Below, in pieces: positions 58,116 through 64,000 of a stretch of 64,000 nucleotides of DNA. Both the position numbers and the translations under genes were made by a program. Source of the DNA: SZAS-79 sp964599095 (GTDB lineage Bacteria > Pseudomonadota > Gammaproteobacteria > Burkholderiales > SG8-39); assembly GCA_964599095.1 (NCBI GenBank), contig CAZREB010000026.1, positions 1 through 64,000 of the forward strand, read 5' to 3'. The first letter of the stretch is position 1, and each line of letters opens with the position of its first letter. The notes beneath the pieces were generated by a model. The model did not search any database. It was given only the letters and a program-made list of their open reading frames with translations, and was not told the DNA's origin.

Positions 58116-58782
58116 CCGGACCCTCGGCCCCGAAATTGTGGGTGGCAACCTCGCGCAAACTGCCAAGAATGTGATGTCCGAGGGCGCGCAAATCTGGCGA
58201 GGGCTCTACCAAATCGGGTATTTGAACGACCGTCATCCCGGCGCTGAATGCAGATCGGACGCCGTTCTCGGAGTCTTCCAGCGCAAGACAATTCACCGGT
58301 GCGACACCCAGGGCTGCTGCGGCTTTCAAGTAGATATCGGGTTGTGGCTTCCCATTTTTCACTTGATCACCGCCCACAATGGCCTTGAATTTGTCCAGCA
58401 ACCCGGCGTCACGAAGCTTTTGCATTGCCCTGGCGTACTTTGTCGAAGTCGCAACTCCGGCTGGAATTCGCAGCAATTGCAGATGCTCGAGAAGCGCAAA
58501 TGCTCCATCTTTCACCGGAACTTGGCCGTTTGAAATGGACTCGACGTACCTGGAATTCCAAAAGCGGTCGAAATCCAGATGATCGACCATTCCATGGAGC
58601 CCCTGCTTGAGCACCTGCCGCGCCAGCGTTTGGTTGGTGCCAACGCATTGTACGAAAAGGTCCGGTTGCTCCCCGATCCCAAAATGCTCGCAGGCTTCGA
58701 AGAACGCCTGCCTCGCCATTCTCTCCGTATCGAGCAGCAGTCCGTCCATGTCGAAAATGACTGCATGAAACCTGCGCACCAT
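58069..58782 (-). CDS. HAD-superfamily hydrolase (beta-phosphoglucomutase-like)
   Basis: A 237-residue HAD phosphatase or mutase with HAVIFDMDGLLLDTERMARQAF (motif I, Asp-x-Asp), LRIPAGVATSTKYARAMQ (motif II), VGGDQVKNGKPQPDIYLKAAAALGV (Lys, motif III) and CLALEDSENGVRSAFSAGMTVVQIPDL (motif IV). It resembles sugar-phosphate phosphatases of the PGMB group. The last about 30 residues after GHHILGSLREVA are Ala/Arg/Ser-rich and are encoded by the attC itself, so the C-terminus is a by-product of cassette insertion. Confidence 0.88.
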   Translation of the reverse strand: MVRRFHAVIFDMDGLLLDTERMARQAFFEACEHFGIGEQPDLFVQCVGTNQTLARQVLKQGLHGMVDHLDFDRFWNSRYVESISNGQVPVKDGAFALLEHLQLLRIPAGVATSTKYARAMQKLRDAGLLDKFKAIVGGDQVKNGKPQPDIYLKAAAALGVAPVNCLALEDSENGVRSAFSAGMTVVQIPDLVEPSPDLRALGHHILGSLREVATHNFGAEGPADCGTSARASARRST

Positions 58783-58801
58783 GGCTCCTATGGAAAAGAA
58801 G

Positions 58802-58860
58802 GGCTAGCGCTAGAGATCACCGGCCCGTCGCAGCGCGTCCGGTGCATCGACAGGCTGGGC
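58802..58860 (-). repeat. attC site (VOC cassette)
   Basis: GGCTAGC, GCTAGAGATCACCGG, CCGGTGCATCGACAGG and GCTGGGC. The ATCACCGG and CCGGTGCAT arms pair. The VOC stop codon is one base from the right box. Confidence 0.66.
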
Positions 58861-58861
58861 G

Positions 58862-59284
58862 TCACCACGGATCGTAGCTGCCGAAGTTCCACAGGTGACC
58901 TTCCGGGTCGTAGCAGCTGAAGCCGCGACCCCCGTAGTCTTCATTCTTGATGTCGATCGCGATCCTGGCTCCGGCAGCCTTGGCTTTCGCGTAGATCACG
59001 TCAGGGTCCGTGACGATGACGTAGGCGCACTGGGTTTCCGCTCCTCCAGTCTCGTCGGGTTGCTTCATCAGGCGGCCAAACTCGCTATCGGTGGCCGACC
59101 CGAGCATGATCATTCCGTTGCCGAAACTGAGCTGAGCGTGGGCGATGGTGCCGTTCTCGCCAGGCACGACGAGTTGCCGTTCAAACCCGAACGTTTCGCA
59201 CAGCCAGTCGATCGCGGCGGGTGCGTTCCGGTAACGAAGGCATGGGATGACCGTCGCGGTGGTACGTTTCGCAAGACTGCCCAT
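58862..59284 (-). CDS. VOC family protein (glyoxalase/bleomycin-resistance fold)
   Basis: A 140-residue VOC protein: ATVIPCLRYRNAPAAIDWLCETFGFERQLVVPGENGTIAHAQLSFGNGMIMLGS, AYVIVTDPDVIYAKAKAAGARI, and YGGRGFSCYDPEGHLWNFGSYDPW. Such small VOC proteins bind or modify antibiotics and other small molecules; no ligand can be named. AAGGAA precedes the ATG (MGSLAKRT). A typical cassette gene. Confidence 0.9.
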   Translation of the reverse strand: MGSLAKRTTATVIPCLRYRNAPAAIDWLCETFGFERQLVVPGENGTIAHAQLSFGNGMIMLGSATDSEFGRLMKQPDETGGAETQCAYVIVTDPDVIYAKAKAAGARIAIDIKNEDYGGRGFSCYDPEGHLWNFGSYDPW

Positions 59285-59325
59285 CACACTTTCCTTTCTA
59301 TGAAATCGACGGCGGCCACTGTGAC

Positions 59326-59403
59326 GCCCAACGTTTGAGCTCAGCCGCGTGCGGAGGCTGGCAAAGCCAGCCGCAGCAGATCGGCAGCAGCGAAGGGTCA
59401 GGC
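59326..59403 (-). repeat. attC site (GNAT cassette)
   Basis: GCCCAAC, GTTTGAGCTCAGC, an AGGCTGGCAAAGCCAGCC hairpin, GCAGCGAAGG and GTCAGGC. The first 20 bases are a textbook attC arm. The GNAT stop codon overlaps the right box. Confidence 0.9.
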
Positions 59404-59964
59404 GGCGGCATTCTGCCTCCATTGCGAGCCCGTGATGCGATACAGGCAGTGAAGCCGCAGGGGATGCCCCTCCGTGACGCCGGGGTGCTCGAAGTCTTGG
59501 TTTGCGTTGCGCATGCCGATGCGCTCCATGACTGCGCGCGACCGCTGATTGCCAACGGCGGTGAACGAGACGACTTCAGGGAGCGCGAGATGCTCGAAGG
59601 CAACCCGGAGGGAGGCGCGTGCGGCCTCGCTGGCGAAGCCGTGACCCCAGGCCGTACGGGCTAAACGCCACCCTATCTCGACACACGGCGAAAAGGAGAA
59701 GGTGCGCCGAGGAACCGACAGGCCTGTGAAACCGATGAACTCCGAGGACTCGCGTAGCTCGAGTGCCCAGTTGCTCCAGCCGTTCGCCGCGAACTGAGCT
59801 TGCCAGGCGTTGATGCTGGCATCACTGGCCGCCCGCGACTGCGGTGACTGGAAGAACTCCATGACCGCGGGATCGGCGTTCATGGCCGCGAATGGCGCGC
59901 GGTCGTACTCACGCCACTGGCGCATGCGAAGACGCGGAGTCTCGATCTCGATGACTTGTGGCAT
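59398..59964 (-). CDS. GNAT-family N-acetyltransferase (RimJ/RimL-like)
   Basis: A 188-residue acetyltransferase: MPQVIEIETPRLRMRQWREY, NADPAVMEFFQSPQSRAASDASINAWQ, IGWRLARTAWGHGFASEAARASLRVAF with the acetyl-CoA phosphate loop, and AVGNQRSRAVMERIGMRNANQDFEHPGV. It acetylates an amino group on a protein or small molecule. It is a classic integron cassette gene type; the start ATG lies 12 bases inside the next attC boundary. Confidence 0.9.
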   Translation of the reverse strand: MPQVIEIETPRLRMRQWREYDRAPFAAMNADPAVMEFFQSPQSRAASDASINAWQAQFAANGWSNWALELRESSEFIGFTGLSVPRRTFSFSPCVEIGWRLARTAWGHGFASEAARASLRVAFEHLALPEVVSFTAVGNQRSRAVMERIGMRNANQDFEHPGVTEGHPLRLHCLYRITGSQWRQNAAA

Positions 59965-59975
59965 GGGGGGCCGCC

Positions 59976-60053
59976 ATCCAACGTATGTGCTCACCTGCCT
60001 GCGACAGACCGCGAAGCGGCCTGACCCAGGCTAGGTACAGCGCAGGGTTAGGT
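59976..60053 (-). repeat. attC site (methyltransferase cassette)
   Basis: ATCCAAC, then GTATGTGCTCACCTGCCTG, a GACCGCGAAGCGGCCTG hairpin, GGCTAGGTACAGCGCAGG and GTTAGGT. Confidence 0.88.
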
Positions 60054-60057
60054 GCCA

Positions 60058-60555
60058 TCAGAGCCACCGCCGGACTGCCTGTTTGTACTGGATGTAGGCC
60101 TCCCCGTGCAACGACTCAAGGTAGCGCTCTTCCGGCAAAACGACACCAAAGTGAACGATGGCCATGAACAGTAGCGAAGCGACGAGCAGAACGTAGCTAC
60201 CGAGGATTGCAGCCAGCCCGCCAAGCACGCCAGCCATTGCGACGTACATGGGATTGCGGCTGAATCTGTATGGGCCCGAGCTTACGATGGCCGTTGCCGG
60301 CGAGGTAGGACGAACCGGAGTGCCCGCAGCTCTGAACCGCCGTGTACTGGCGCCGAGCGTCAGAACGGACATGACGAGAACGGCGCCACCGACCAGCGAG
60401 CGCGTTGACGAGAAGGTGAACGCACCGACCAGCGCCAGGTGAACGGCAATCCCCAGCACGAGTGCGGCAACTAGCAGGACTGGTGGCGGCAACAGCATGC
60501 CGACTTTCTTGCGCTCGTGAGACGCGGTACTTTGGTTGTGCGTGCTGCTCGGCAT
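60058..60555 (-). CDS. Isoprenylcysteine carboxyl methyltransferase-like membrane protein
   Basis: A 165-residue protein with four or five membrane helices and the ICMT/PEMT C-terminal pattern GPYRFSRNPMYVAMAGVLGGLAAILGSYVLLVASLLFMAIVHFGVVLPEERYLESLHGEAYIQYKQAVRRWL. RNPMY and the PEERYL/YxxYKxxVRRW segments bind S-adenosylmethionine. It methylates an unknown lipid or thiol. A truncated relative lies at 52042-52191 in the same array. Confidence 0.87.
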   Translation of the reverse strand: MPSSTHNQSTASHERKKVGMLLPPPVLLVAALVLGIAVHLALVGAFTFSSTRSLVGGAVLVMSVLTLGASTRRFRAAGTPVRPTSPATAIVSSGPYRFSRNPMYVAMAGVLGGLAAILGSYVLLVASLLFMAIVHFGVVLPEERYLESLHGEAYIQYKQAVRRWL

Positions 60556-60598
60556 GAGTGACTCTCGGGTGACGGGACGAGATGCGGGATTGGATGGC

Positions 60599-60668
60599 GC
60601 CTAGCGTAGAAGTAACCGGCGCCGCGCGGCTTTATCGCGCCGCGTCCGTGTTGACTGCCGGGTTAGAA
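60599..60668 (-). repeat. attC site (NYN cassette)
   Basis: GCCTAGC, GTAGAAGTAACCGG, a CGCCGCGCGG/CCGCG stem around TTTAT, GTCCGTGTTGACTGCCGG and GTTAGAA. Confidence 0.86.
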
Positions 60669-60670
60669 AA

Positions 60671-61477
60671 CTATTTCGCACGAAGGTACAGAACCTTCTG
60701 ATTTGAGCCCGGCGCCTGTCGCTCCTCTGTTATGAAGAGTTCCGTCTTTGCTTTTACGAGATCAGAGAGCTTCTTGTAACCGTATAGCCTAGAGTCAAAG
60801 TCAGGTTGTAGCTTGGTAAGGTAGCTCCCGAAGGTACCCAGATGTGCCCATCCAGCGTCGTCAAGTGACTGCTCAAGTGCAGAAAGGACGAACTTCTTAG
60901 GGAACTCCTGTTTTGGCTCCGCTGCATCAGTAAGTGTCTGAGGTGGGGCGGTCTTTACTACGTTCTCAGCTTTTTGCGGCGATCCTATGGGTTCAGCTGC
61001 CGTGCTTGGGCGAAGGACTTCAGTAAAAACAAACTTGTGACATGCATTGCGGAATGCCTCGGGTGTTTTCTTCTCGCCAAAACCAAGAACAGTGAGCCCC
61101 TCTTCACGCAACCGCATTGCTAGGCCAGTGAAGTCACTGTCGCTGGTAATCAAACAAAAGCCATCAAATTTTCGCGTGTATAGCAAGTCCATTGCATCAA
61201 TGATTAGTGTGCTGTCCGTGGAATTTTTGCCGGTCGAATATGCGAATTGCTGAACCGGCTTGATGGCGTACTGTTGCAACACCTTCTTCCAAGAAGAACT
61301 TGTTGGGGCTGTGAAGTCGCCGTATATGCGCTTCACGGTCGCTTCCCCAAATCGTGCAATTTCCGCAAGCAGACCTTCAATGACGGCTGCCTGTGCATTG
61401 TCGGCGTCAATGAGGACCGCCAAACGAAGGGTTGGCTCTTCGGACTCAATTTTTGCGACTAGCCGTGGTGATACCAA
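60671..61477 (-). CDS. NYN-domain / OST-HTH (LOTUS) protein
   Basis: A 268-residue protein in two domains. Residues about 15-165 are a PIN-like NYN nuclease fold: LAVLIDADNAQAAVIEGLLAEI, STDSTLIIDAMDLLYTRKFDGFCLITSDSDFTGLAMRLREEGLTVLGFGE with the conserved acidic residues. Residues about 190-268 form an OST-HTH/LOTUS RNA-binding domain. It probably cleaves RNA. The start is TTG with GGAG five bases before it, just inside the attC; TTG is the only start in frame. The gene is clearly AT-richer than its neighbours, a sign of foreign origin. Confidence 0.85.
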   Translation of the reverse strand: MVSPRLVAKIESEEPTLRLAVLIDADNAQAAVIEGLLAEIARFGEATVKRIYGDFTAPTSSSWKKVLQQYAIKPVQQFAYSTGKNSTDSTLIIDAMDLLYTRKFDGFCLITSDSDFTGLAMRLREEGLTVLGFGEKKTPEAFRNACHKFVFTEVLRPSTAAEPIGSPQKAENVVKTAPPQTLTDAAEPKQEFPKKFVLSALEQSLDDAGWAHLGTFGSYLTKLQPDFDSRLYGYKKLSDLVKAKTELFITEERQAPGSNQKVLYLRAK

Positions 61478-61490
61478 GATGACTCCAGTT

Positions 61491-61559
61491 CTCTAACGTT
61501 CACGGCCAGCGGCGCACGCGGCTTCATCGCGCGCGTCCGACTGCGCCGTGCTGTTATAC
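61491..61559 (-). repeat. attC site (toxin-antitoxin cassette 2)
   Basis: CTCTAAC, GTTCACGGCCAGCGGCGC, an ACGCGG/GCGCGT stem around CTTCATC, CGACTGCGCCGTGCTG and GTTATAC. Confidence 0.86.
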
Positions 61560-61568
61560 CTCACCTTT

Positions 61569-61886
61569 TCACGCCGCAATCTTACGCAGCACCGAAGGGT
61601 GTAGTTCTGCAACTTTGATCAATGTCTTCGCCGCGGCATTGGGCTCGCGACGCCCTTGCTCCCAGTCTTGGATCGTCCGAACGGATACTCCCAGCAACTC
61701 GGCAAACTTCGCCTGCGACAGCCCCGACTTCTCTCTCGCCCGGACTATGGGATAGGACTCGGTCGTGTAGCGCCGGCCAATGCGACCGGCTTTGATGTCA
61801 CGAATTCCCTGAAGGATTTCCTGACCAATATCGCGGGATTGCTCCCATTTTTTCATTTGCTTTTCATTCATCTTTTTCATCGTCAA
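61569..61886 (-). CDS. HTH antitoxin (HigA/NadS-like)
   Basis: A 105-residue DNA-binding antitoxin. The N-terminal half is helical and basic; the C-terminal half is an XRE-type helix-turn-helix: REKSGLSQAKFAELLGVSVRTIQDWEQGRREPNAAAKTLIKVAELHP. It follows the toxin gene and overlaps it by 23 bases, the toxin-first order of higBA modules. It should bind the operator upstream of the toxin gene and repress the pair. Confidence 0.92.
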   Translation of the reverse strand: MTMKKMNEKQMKKWEQSRDIGQEILQGIRDIKAGRIGRRYTTESYPIVRAREKSGLSQAKFAELLGVSVRTIQDWEQGRREPNAAAKTLIKVAELHPSVLRKIAA

Positions 61887-62193
61887 TTGCCTCTTTCATC
61901 GATTTCAAGACGTGGGCCGGAATGTTTTCGCTCACGTTCTTTCCGTAAATCGTAAGCATCCAAATGTGCCCACGGGCCAACCGTAGGTAATAGATGACCC
62001 GCAAGCCGCCGCGCTTTCCACGTCCTTCAGCAGCCCAACGAATTTTTCGTACGCCTCCGGATCCTGGAACAACCTTTCCGGATTCGGGATGTTTGATCAA
62101 ATGGCGCTGCAATTCACCGTACTGGTCATCATCGAGATACCGATCAAGCGTCTTTGTGAAAAAAGGTGCTTCGATGAACTCGAACATGACCAT
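61864..62193 (-). CDS. RelE/HigB-like toxin
   Basis: A 109-residue toxin of the RelE-like group: FEFIEAPFFTKTLDRYLDDDQYGELQRHLIKHPESGKVVPGSGGVRKIRWAAEGRGKRGGLRVIYYLRLARGHIWMLTIYGKNVSENIPAHVLKSMKEAIDDEKD. Arg/Lys residues around VRKIRW and the YYL segment fit an mRNA interferase. Two in-frame ATGs (62193 and 62187) are possible starts. First gene of the module. Confidence 0.92.
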   Translation of the reverse strand: MVMFEFIEAPFFTKTLDRYLDDDQYGELQRHLIKHPESGKVVPGSGGVRKIRWAAEGRGKRGGLRVIYYLRLARGHIWMLTIYGKNVSENIPAHVLKSMKEAIDDEKDE

Positions 62194-62197
62194 ATAC

Positions 62198-62212
62198 TAC
62201 GGCAATGCCGTA
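62198..62212 (-). promoter_or_regulatory. Palindromic operator of the toxin-antitoxin cassette
   Basis: TACGGCAATGCCGTA is a perfect 7-base inverted repeat around one base, five bases upstream of the first toxin ATG. The attC box lies 36 bases further upstream, so this 54-base leader is the only place for a cassette-borne promoter. The palindrome fits autorepression by the HTH antitoxin. Confidence 0.72.
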
Positions 62213-62247
62213 TTTATGGCTAGAGCCTTCGAGGTGCCAATGGTGAG

Positions 62248-62304
62248 GTATAACGTCAATGCTCAGCGGCGCCGGTACGGCGACCGCTGCAGCTAAAGTC
62301 AGGC
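62248..62304 (-). repeat. attC site (two-gene membrane cassette)
   Basis: GTATAAC, GTCAATGCTCAGCGG, a CGCCGGTACGGCG hairpin, CCGCTGCAGCTAAA and GTCAGGC. CAGCGG and CCGCTG pair. Confidence 0.85.
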
Positions 62305-62320
62305 ACGCGAAACCTCCAGT

Positions 62321-62668
62321 TCACCCGATAGCTCGCTGAATTGCATCTATGATCGGACGGGCAATCACCCAAACGATGCCGAGGATTGCGAAAACGTAGA
62401 ACCATCCGATGACGGAGCGAAATGGCCAGGTCAACTTCAAGATCAGATAACATTTATCGCACCATGCTCCTGTGTAGGGAACCGGACCCGGAAAATGCCT
62501 CAAATGGCCTGGCACACCGCAGCGCTCACAGATGCCGCAATAGCCCAGCGGGTATCCTTGCTTTTCATAGGTCGCCGGGTCCTTGTCCCACAATCCACAG
62601 TAGCAATTGCGCTCGCGCGCAGCAGCTTCCCACTTGCCTTCCGACTTTGATTCCGAAGCACCAGTCAT
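62321..62668 (-). CDS. Cys-rich (zinc-ribbon-like) protein with C-terminal membrane helix
   Basis: A 115-residue protein. Residues about 20-75 hold NCYCGLWDKDP, YCGICERCGVPGHLRHFPG and AWCDKCY, three groups of paired cysteines that could bind one or two zinc ions. A membrane helix follows (SVIGWFYVFAILGIVWVIA). Not recognised by name. Its ATG overlaps the stop of the upstream gene by four bases (ATGA), so the two are translationally coupled in one cassette. Confidence 0.72.
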   Translation of the reverse strand: MTGASESKSEGKWEAAARERNCYCGLWDKDPATYEKQGYPLGYCGICERCGVPGHLRHFPGPVPYTGAWCDKCYLILKLTWPFRSVIGWFYVFAILGIVWVIARPIIDAIQRAIG

Positions 62669-63069
62669 CGCGTATTGCTCTCAGTGCCTTGAGTCTCCCA
62701 CCATTCAAGCAGTTTTGGATTGAGACGCTGCCATCCAATGCCGTGATACGAGGGCCTGCGCACTTGCACCGCTATAACCAATAGCGTCGCAACAAGCGTC
62801 ACGCCCAGCGTCACCGCCCATCCGGGCTGTCCCGTAACAATGGTGCTTCCTGCCAGAACAATGAATATTGCGGACCATGTCAGTTCCAGCGGTCTGGCAA
62901 CGCGAAACACGTTGCAGAACATGAAGAAATGACCGACTGCGAATCCAATGATGAGGCCCATCCACCATTCCACTTGGGCGAGCAGTGCCGCTCCGGCCGC
63001 ACCTGCAACGAGTACGAGCGTATCTATTGCATCGAGCCTGAAGCCGGGCTTGAAAAGTCTAGACGGCAT
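62665..63069 (-). CDS. Small membrane protein of unknown function
   Basis: A 134-residue protein with about four hydrophobic segments: LDAIDTLVLVAGAAGAALLA, VEWWMGLIIGFAVGHFFMFC, LTWSAIFIVLAGSTIV and WAVTLGVTLVATLLVIAVQV, ending RRPSYHGIGWQRLNPKLLEW. Not recognised. The ATG lies 10 bases past the adjacent attC box; TTG and GTG codons just before it are alternatives. Coupled to the Cys-rich gene downstream. Confidence 0.75.
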   Translation of the reverse strand: MPSRLFKPGFRLDAIDTLVLVAGAAGAALLAQVEWWMGLIIGFAVGHFFMFCNVFRVARPLELTWSAIFIVLAGSTIVTGQPGWAVTLGVTLVATLLVIAVQVRRPSYHGIGWQRLNPKLLEWWETQGTESNTR

Positions 63070-63078
63070 CACCAAGAG

Positions 63079-63135
63079 GCCTGACGTTTGAGGTGTGCGG
63101 CGCCGACAGGCGTCCGCACCAGTGAGATGTTAGGC
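63079..63135 (-). repeat. attC site (unknown-protein cassette)
   Basis: GCCTGAC, GTTTGAGGTGTGCGG, CGCCGACAGGCG, CCGCACCAGTGAGAT and GTTAGGC. GTGTGCGG pairs with CCGCAC. At 57 bases it has all four core boxes and is one of the clearest sites. Confidence 0.92.
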
Positions 63136-63149
63136 GTCACGTCAGCCTC

Positions 63150-63791
63150 TCAAGTCCATCCGGTGTCGAAAATTTGCTTCGAGCGGCCAGGCTTCTGCTC
63201 ATAAACCTCACCGGCATCATTCACAAATGTACCGTTCAGGAGGACTGCATTGCTCTCTGGTACTGGTGCGAGTAGACCTTTGCGCGGTTTCGGGCGTCCC
63301 CGCCAAAATTCTACCCACCGTGGGATTCGCAGTTCCTCTTTCGCCTTGAGCAGTTGGCTTTGGGCGCTGGGATCGGTCAGTCCCTTGGGATACCAAAACT
63401 TGCTGAAAGGCCCTAGCAGTGACCGGTGACAAAACAACGGGGCGAATTTATCGACATAGAGTCCCTCTGCCTGAACAATCATTGGGGCGATCGCCTCGAC
63501 TAGGCAACGATTGAAAGCTTCTCCGACATCAGCGGCAACCGAATAGTGCGCGCGATAGCCGGTAGGGCCGTTCATGAGTTGGTCGACCAGCGTTCCCGTG
63601 AGTGGAATCTCGACAGACGCACGGAAGTAGCCCTCCCGATCGTTGCAGCGTTCCCGACCTTCAGGCAGAACGGTGTACTCGACGATCGCTTTGCGAGCCT
63701 GCGTTGAGAGCGCTTCGATGATCTCCGCGGGCGTGACGCTCGGCGAACTGTGCCCCCATTGCGATAGTGAAGGTAGACCTACACTCGCCAT
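63150..63791 (-). CDS. Hypothetical cassette protein
   Basis: A 213-residue protein I do not recognise. Segments: VTPAEIIEALSTQARKAIVE, EGYFRASVEIPLTGTLVDQL, GEAFNRCLVEAIAPMIVQAE, FWYPKGLTDPSAQSQLLKAK and VFVNDAGEVYEQKPGRSKQ-like C-terminal residues around NGTFVNDAGEVYEQ. It is soluble, with no signal peptide. The ATG lies four bases from the attC box (GTTAGGCGTCATG on the minus strand), the same layout as at 53803. A GTG inside the attC would extend it by five codons. Confidence 0.75.
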   Translation of the reverse strand: MASVGLPSLSQWGHSSPSVTPAEIIEALSTQARKAIVEYTVLPEGRERCNDREGYFRASVEIPLTGTLVDQLMNGPTGYRAHYSVAADVGEAFNRCLVEAIAPMIVQAEGLYVDKFAPLFCHRSLLGPFSKFWYPKGLTDPSAQSQLLKAKEELRIPRWVEFWRGRPKPRKGLLAPVPESNAVLLNGTFVNDAGEVYEQKPGRSKQIFDTGWT

Positions 63792-63794
63792 GAC

Positions 63795-63851
63795 GCCTAA
63801 CGTCACTAATCAACGGCCGCGGTACGCGGTCCGTTGGATTTAAAGTTAGAG
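63795..63851 (-). repeat. attC site (rightmost visible)
   Basis: GCCTAAC, GTCACTAATCAACGG, a CCGCGGTACGCGG hairpin, TCCGTTGGATTTAAA and GTTAGAG. AACGG and CCGTT pair. It belongs to the cassette whose gene enters from the right edge. Confidence 0.9.
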
Positions 63852-64000
63852 GTCTTGCTAGTCGATGCACGGAACGTCTTTGGATATGGGGTACGGGAGC
63901 TCTTAGTCTCCTCGGTGGCATAACGAAGTTTCGTCAATACCCGACCCCTTACTGTAGTTGGAAGCCTACTGAGTACCTCAGCGAATGGTTCGTCGCCCCA
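63806..64000 (-). CDS. Partial cassette gene entering from the right edge
   Basis: One minus-strand frame is open from the right edge to a TAG inside the attC, 64 codons: it reads EPFAEVLSRLPTTVRGRVLT, then KLRYATEETKSSRTPYPKTF. The other two frames are closed by stops. The position directly before an attC fits the C-terminus of a cassette gene, and the last 15 residues would come from the attC. No family is recognised. Confidence 0.45.
   Translation of the reverse strand, partial: WGDEPFAEVLSRLPTTVRGRVLTKLRYATEETKSSRTPYPKTFRASTSKTSNFKSNGPRTAAVD

Larger units (their letters stand above)
51246..64000 (-). mobile_element. Integron gene-cassette array (distal part; integrase outside window)
   Basis: About 17-19 compact units run on the minus strand. 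Each has one gene (sometimes two) followed within a few bases, or overlapping, by an imperfect palindrome of 57-134 bases. On the plus strand each palindrome starts with a GCCTAAC/GCCTGAC-like box and ends with a GTTAGGC/GTCAGGC-like box, the reverse of the R'' and R' core sites of attC. Spacer sequences and hairpin loops differ between sites, as in integrons. The common gene orientation implies that intI and attI lie beyond base 64000. The left boundary is near 51.25 kb if two degenerate sites are counted, or 52.27 kb with clear sites only. Confidence 0.93.

Noticed and set aside
63661..63921. Arg-rich minus-strand frame across the rightmost attC
   Set aside because: It overlaps the hypothetical cassette gene in another frame and spans the recombination site; the frame ending at 63806 fits a cassette gene better.

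Overview
The window is high-GC bacterial DNA that reads like a chromosome segment of a betaproteobacterium of the Burkholderiales type. The main reason is the Bug-type (tripartite tricarboxylate receptor) periplasmic binding proteins: seven complete genes in 41 kb, plus one TAXI-type receptor, interleaved with CoA-linked catabolic enzymes, a Rieske oxygenase, an IclR regulator and MDR oxidoreductases. That is the style of Bordetella, Variovorax and their relatives. The genus is an inference. No rRNA, tRNA, CRISPR array or transposase was seen.

Region 1-34 kb is catabolic. A UbiD decarboxylase (cut by the left edge), a NIPSNAP protein and a Bug receptor run leftwards. A divergent control region with repeated GATACA half-sites faces a rightward cluster: Bug, hydroxypyruvate-isomerase-like, Bug, a pair of acyl-CoA dehydrogenase subunits, a third acyl-CoA dehydrogenase, an acyl-CoA ligase and an IclR regulator, with a MaoC hydratase on the other strand. 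It looks like uptake, CoA activation, dehydrogenation and hydration of an unknown organic acid. Next come ChrA, two tandem polysaccharide-deacetylase-like genes, an orphan molybdenum-hydroxylase large subunit, an extradiol-dioxygenase-like protein, an EamA transporter and a diguanylate cyclase. A MetE-like protein, further Bug genes, an amidohydrolase, aspartate dehydrogenase, oxidoreductases, an SrkA-type kinase, a ring-hydroxylating dioxygenase pair and a TAXI receptor follow.

Region 34-51 kb is mixed housekeeping and accessory: a TAT-exported MsrB, an MlaF-like ATPase, two peptidase or nucleotide-hydrolase genes, two Bug genes and then small enzymes nearly all on the minus strand. Inside it, at 44.16-44.28 kb, lies a 21-codon leader peptide with six consecutive valine codons and a rho-independent terminator, an ilv-type attenuator. 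The gene after it is a luciferase-like monooxygenase, not an ilv gene.

Region 51.2-64 kb is the most striking part: a run of small, mostly single-gene units, all on the minus strand, each followed by an imperfect palindrome bounded by GCCTAAC-like and GTTAGGC-like boxes. This is an integron gene-cassette array with about 17-19 cassettes. They carry two toxin-antitoxin modules, two HAD phosphatases, a DmeF-type metal exporter, a NYN/OST-HTH nuclease-like protein, methyltransferase, acetyltransferase, VOC, GFA, dienelactone-hydrolase and amino-thiazoline-hydrolase relatives, and several proteins I do not recognise. The orientation puts the integrase and attI beyond the right edge; the distal end of the array is near 51.2-52.3 kb, where the attC sites and one cassette gene are decayed.
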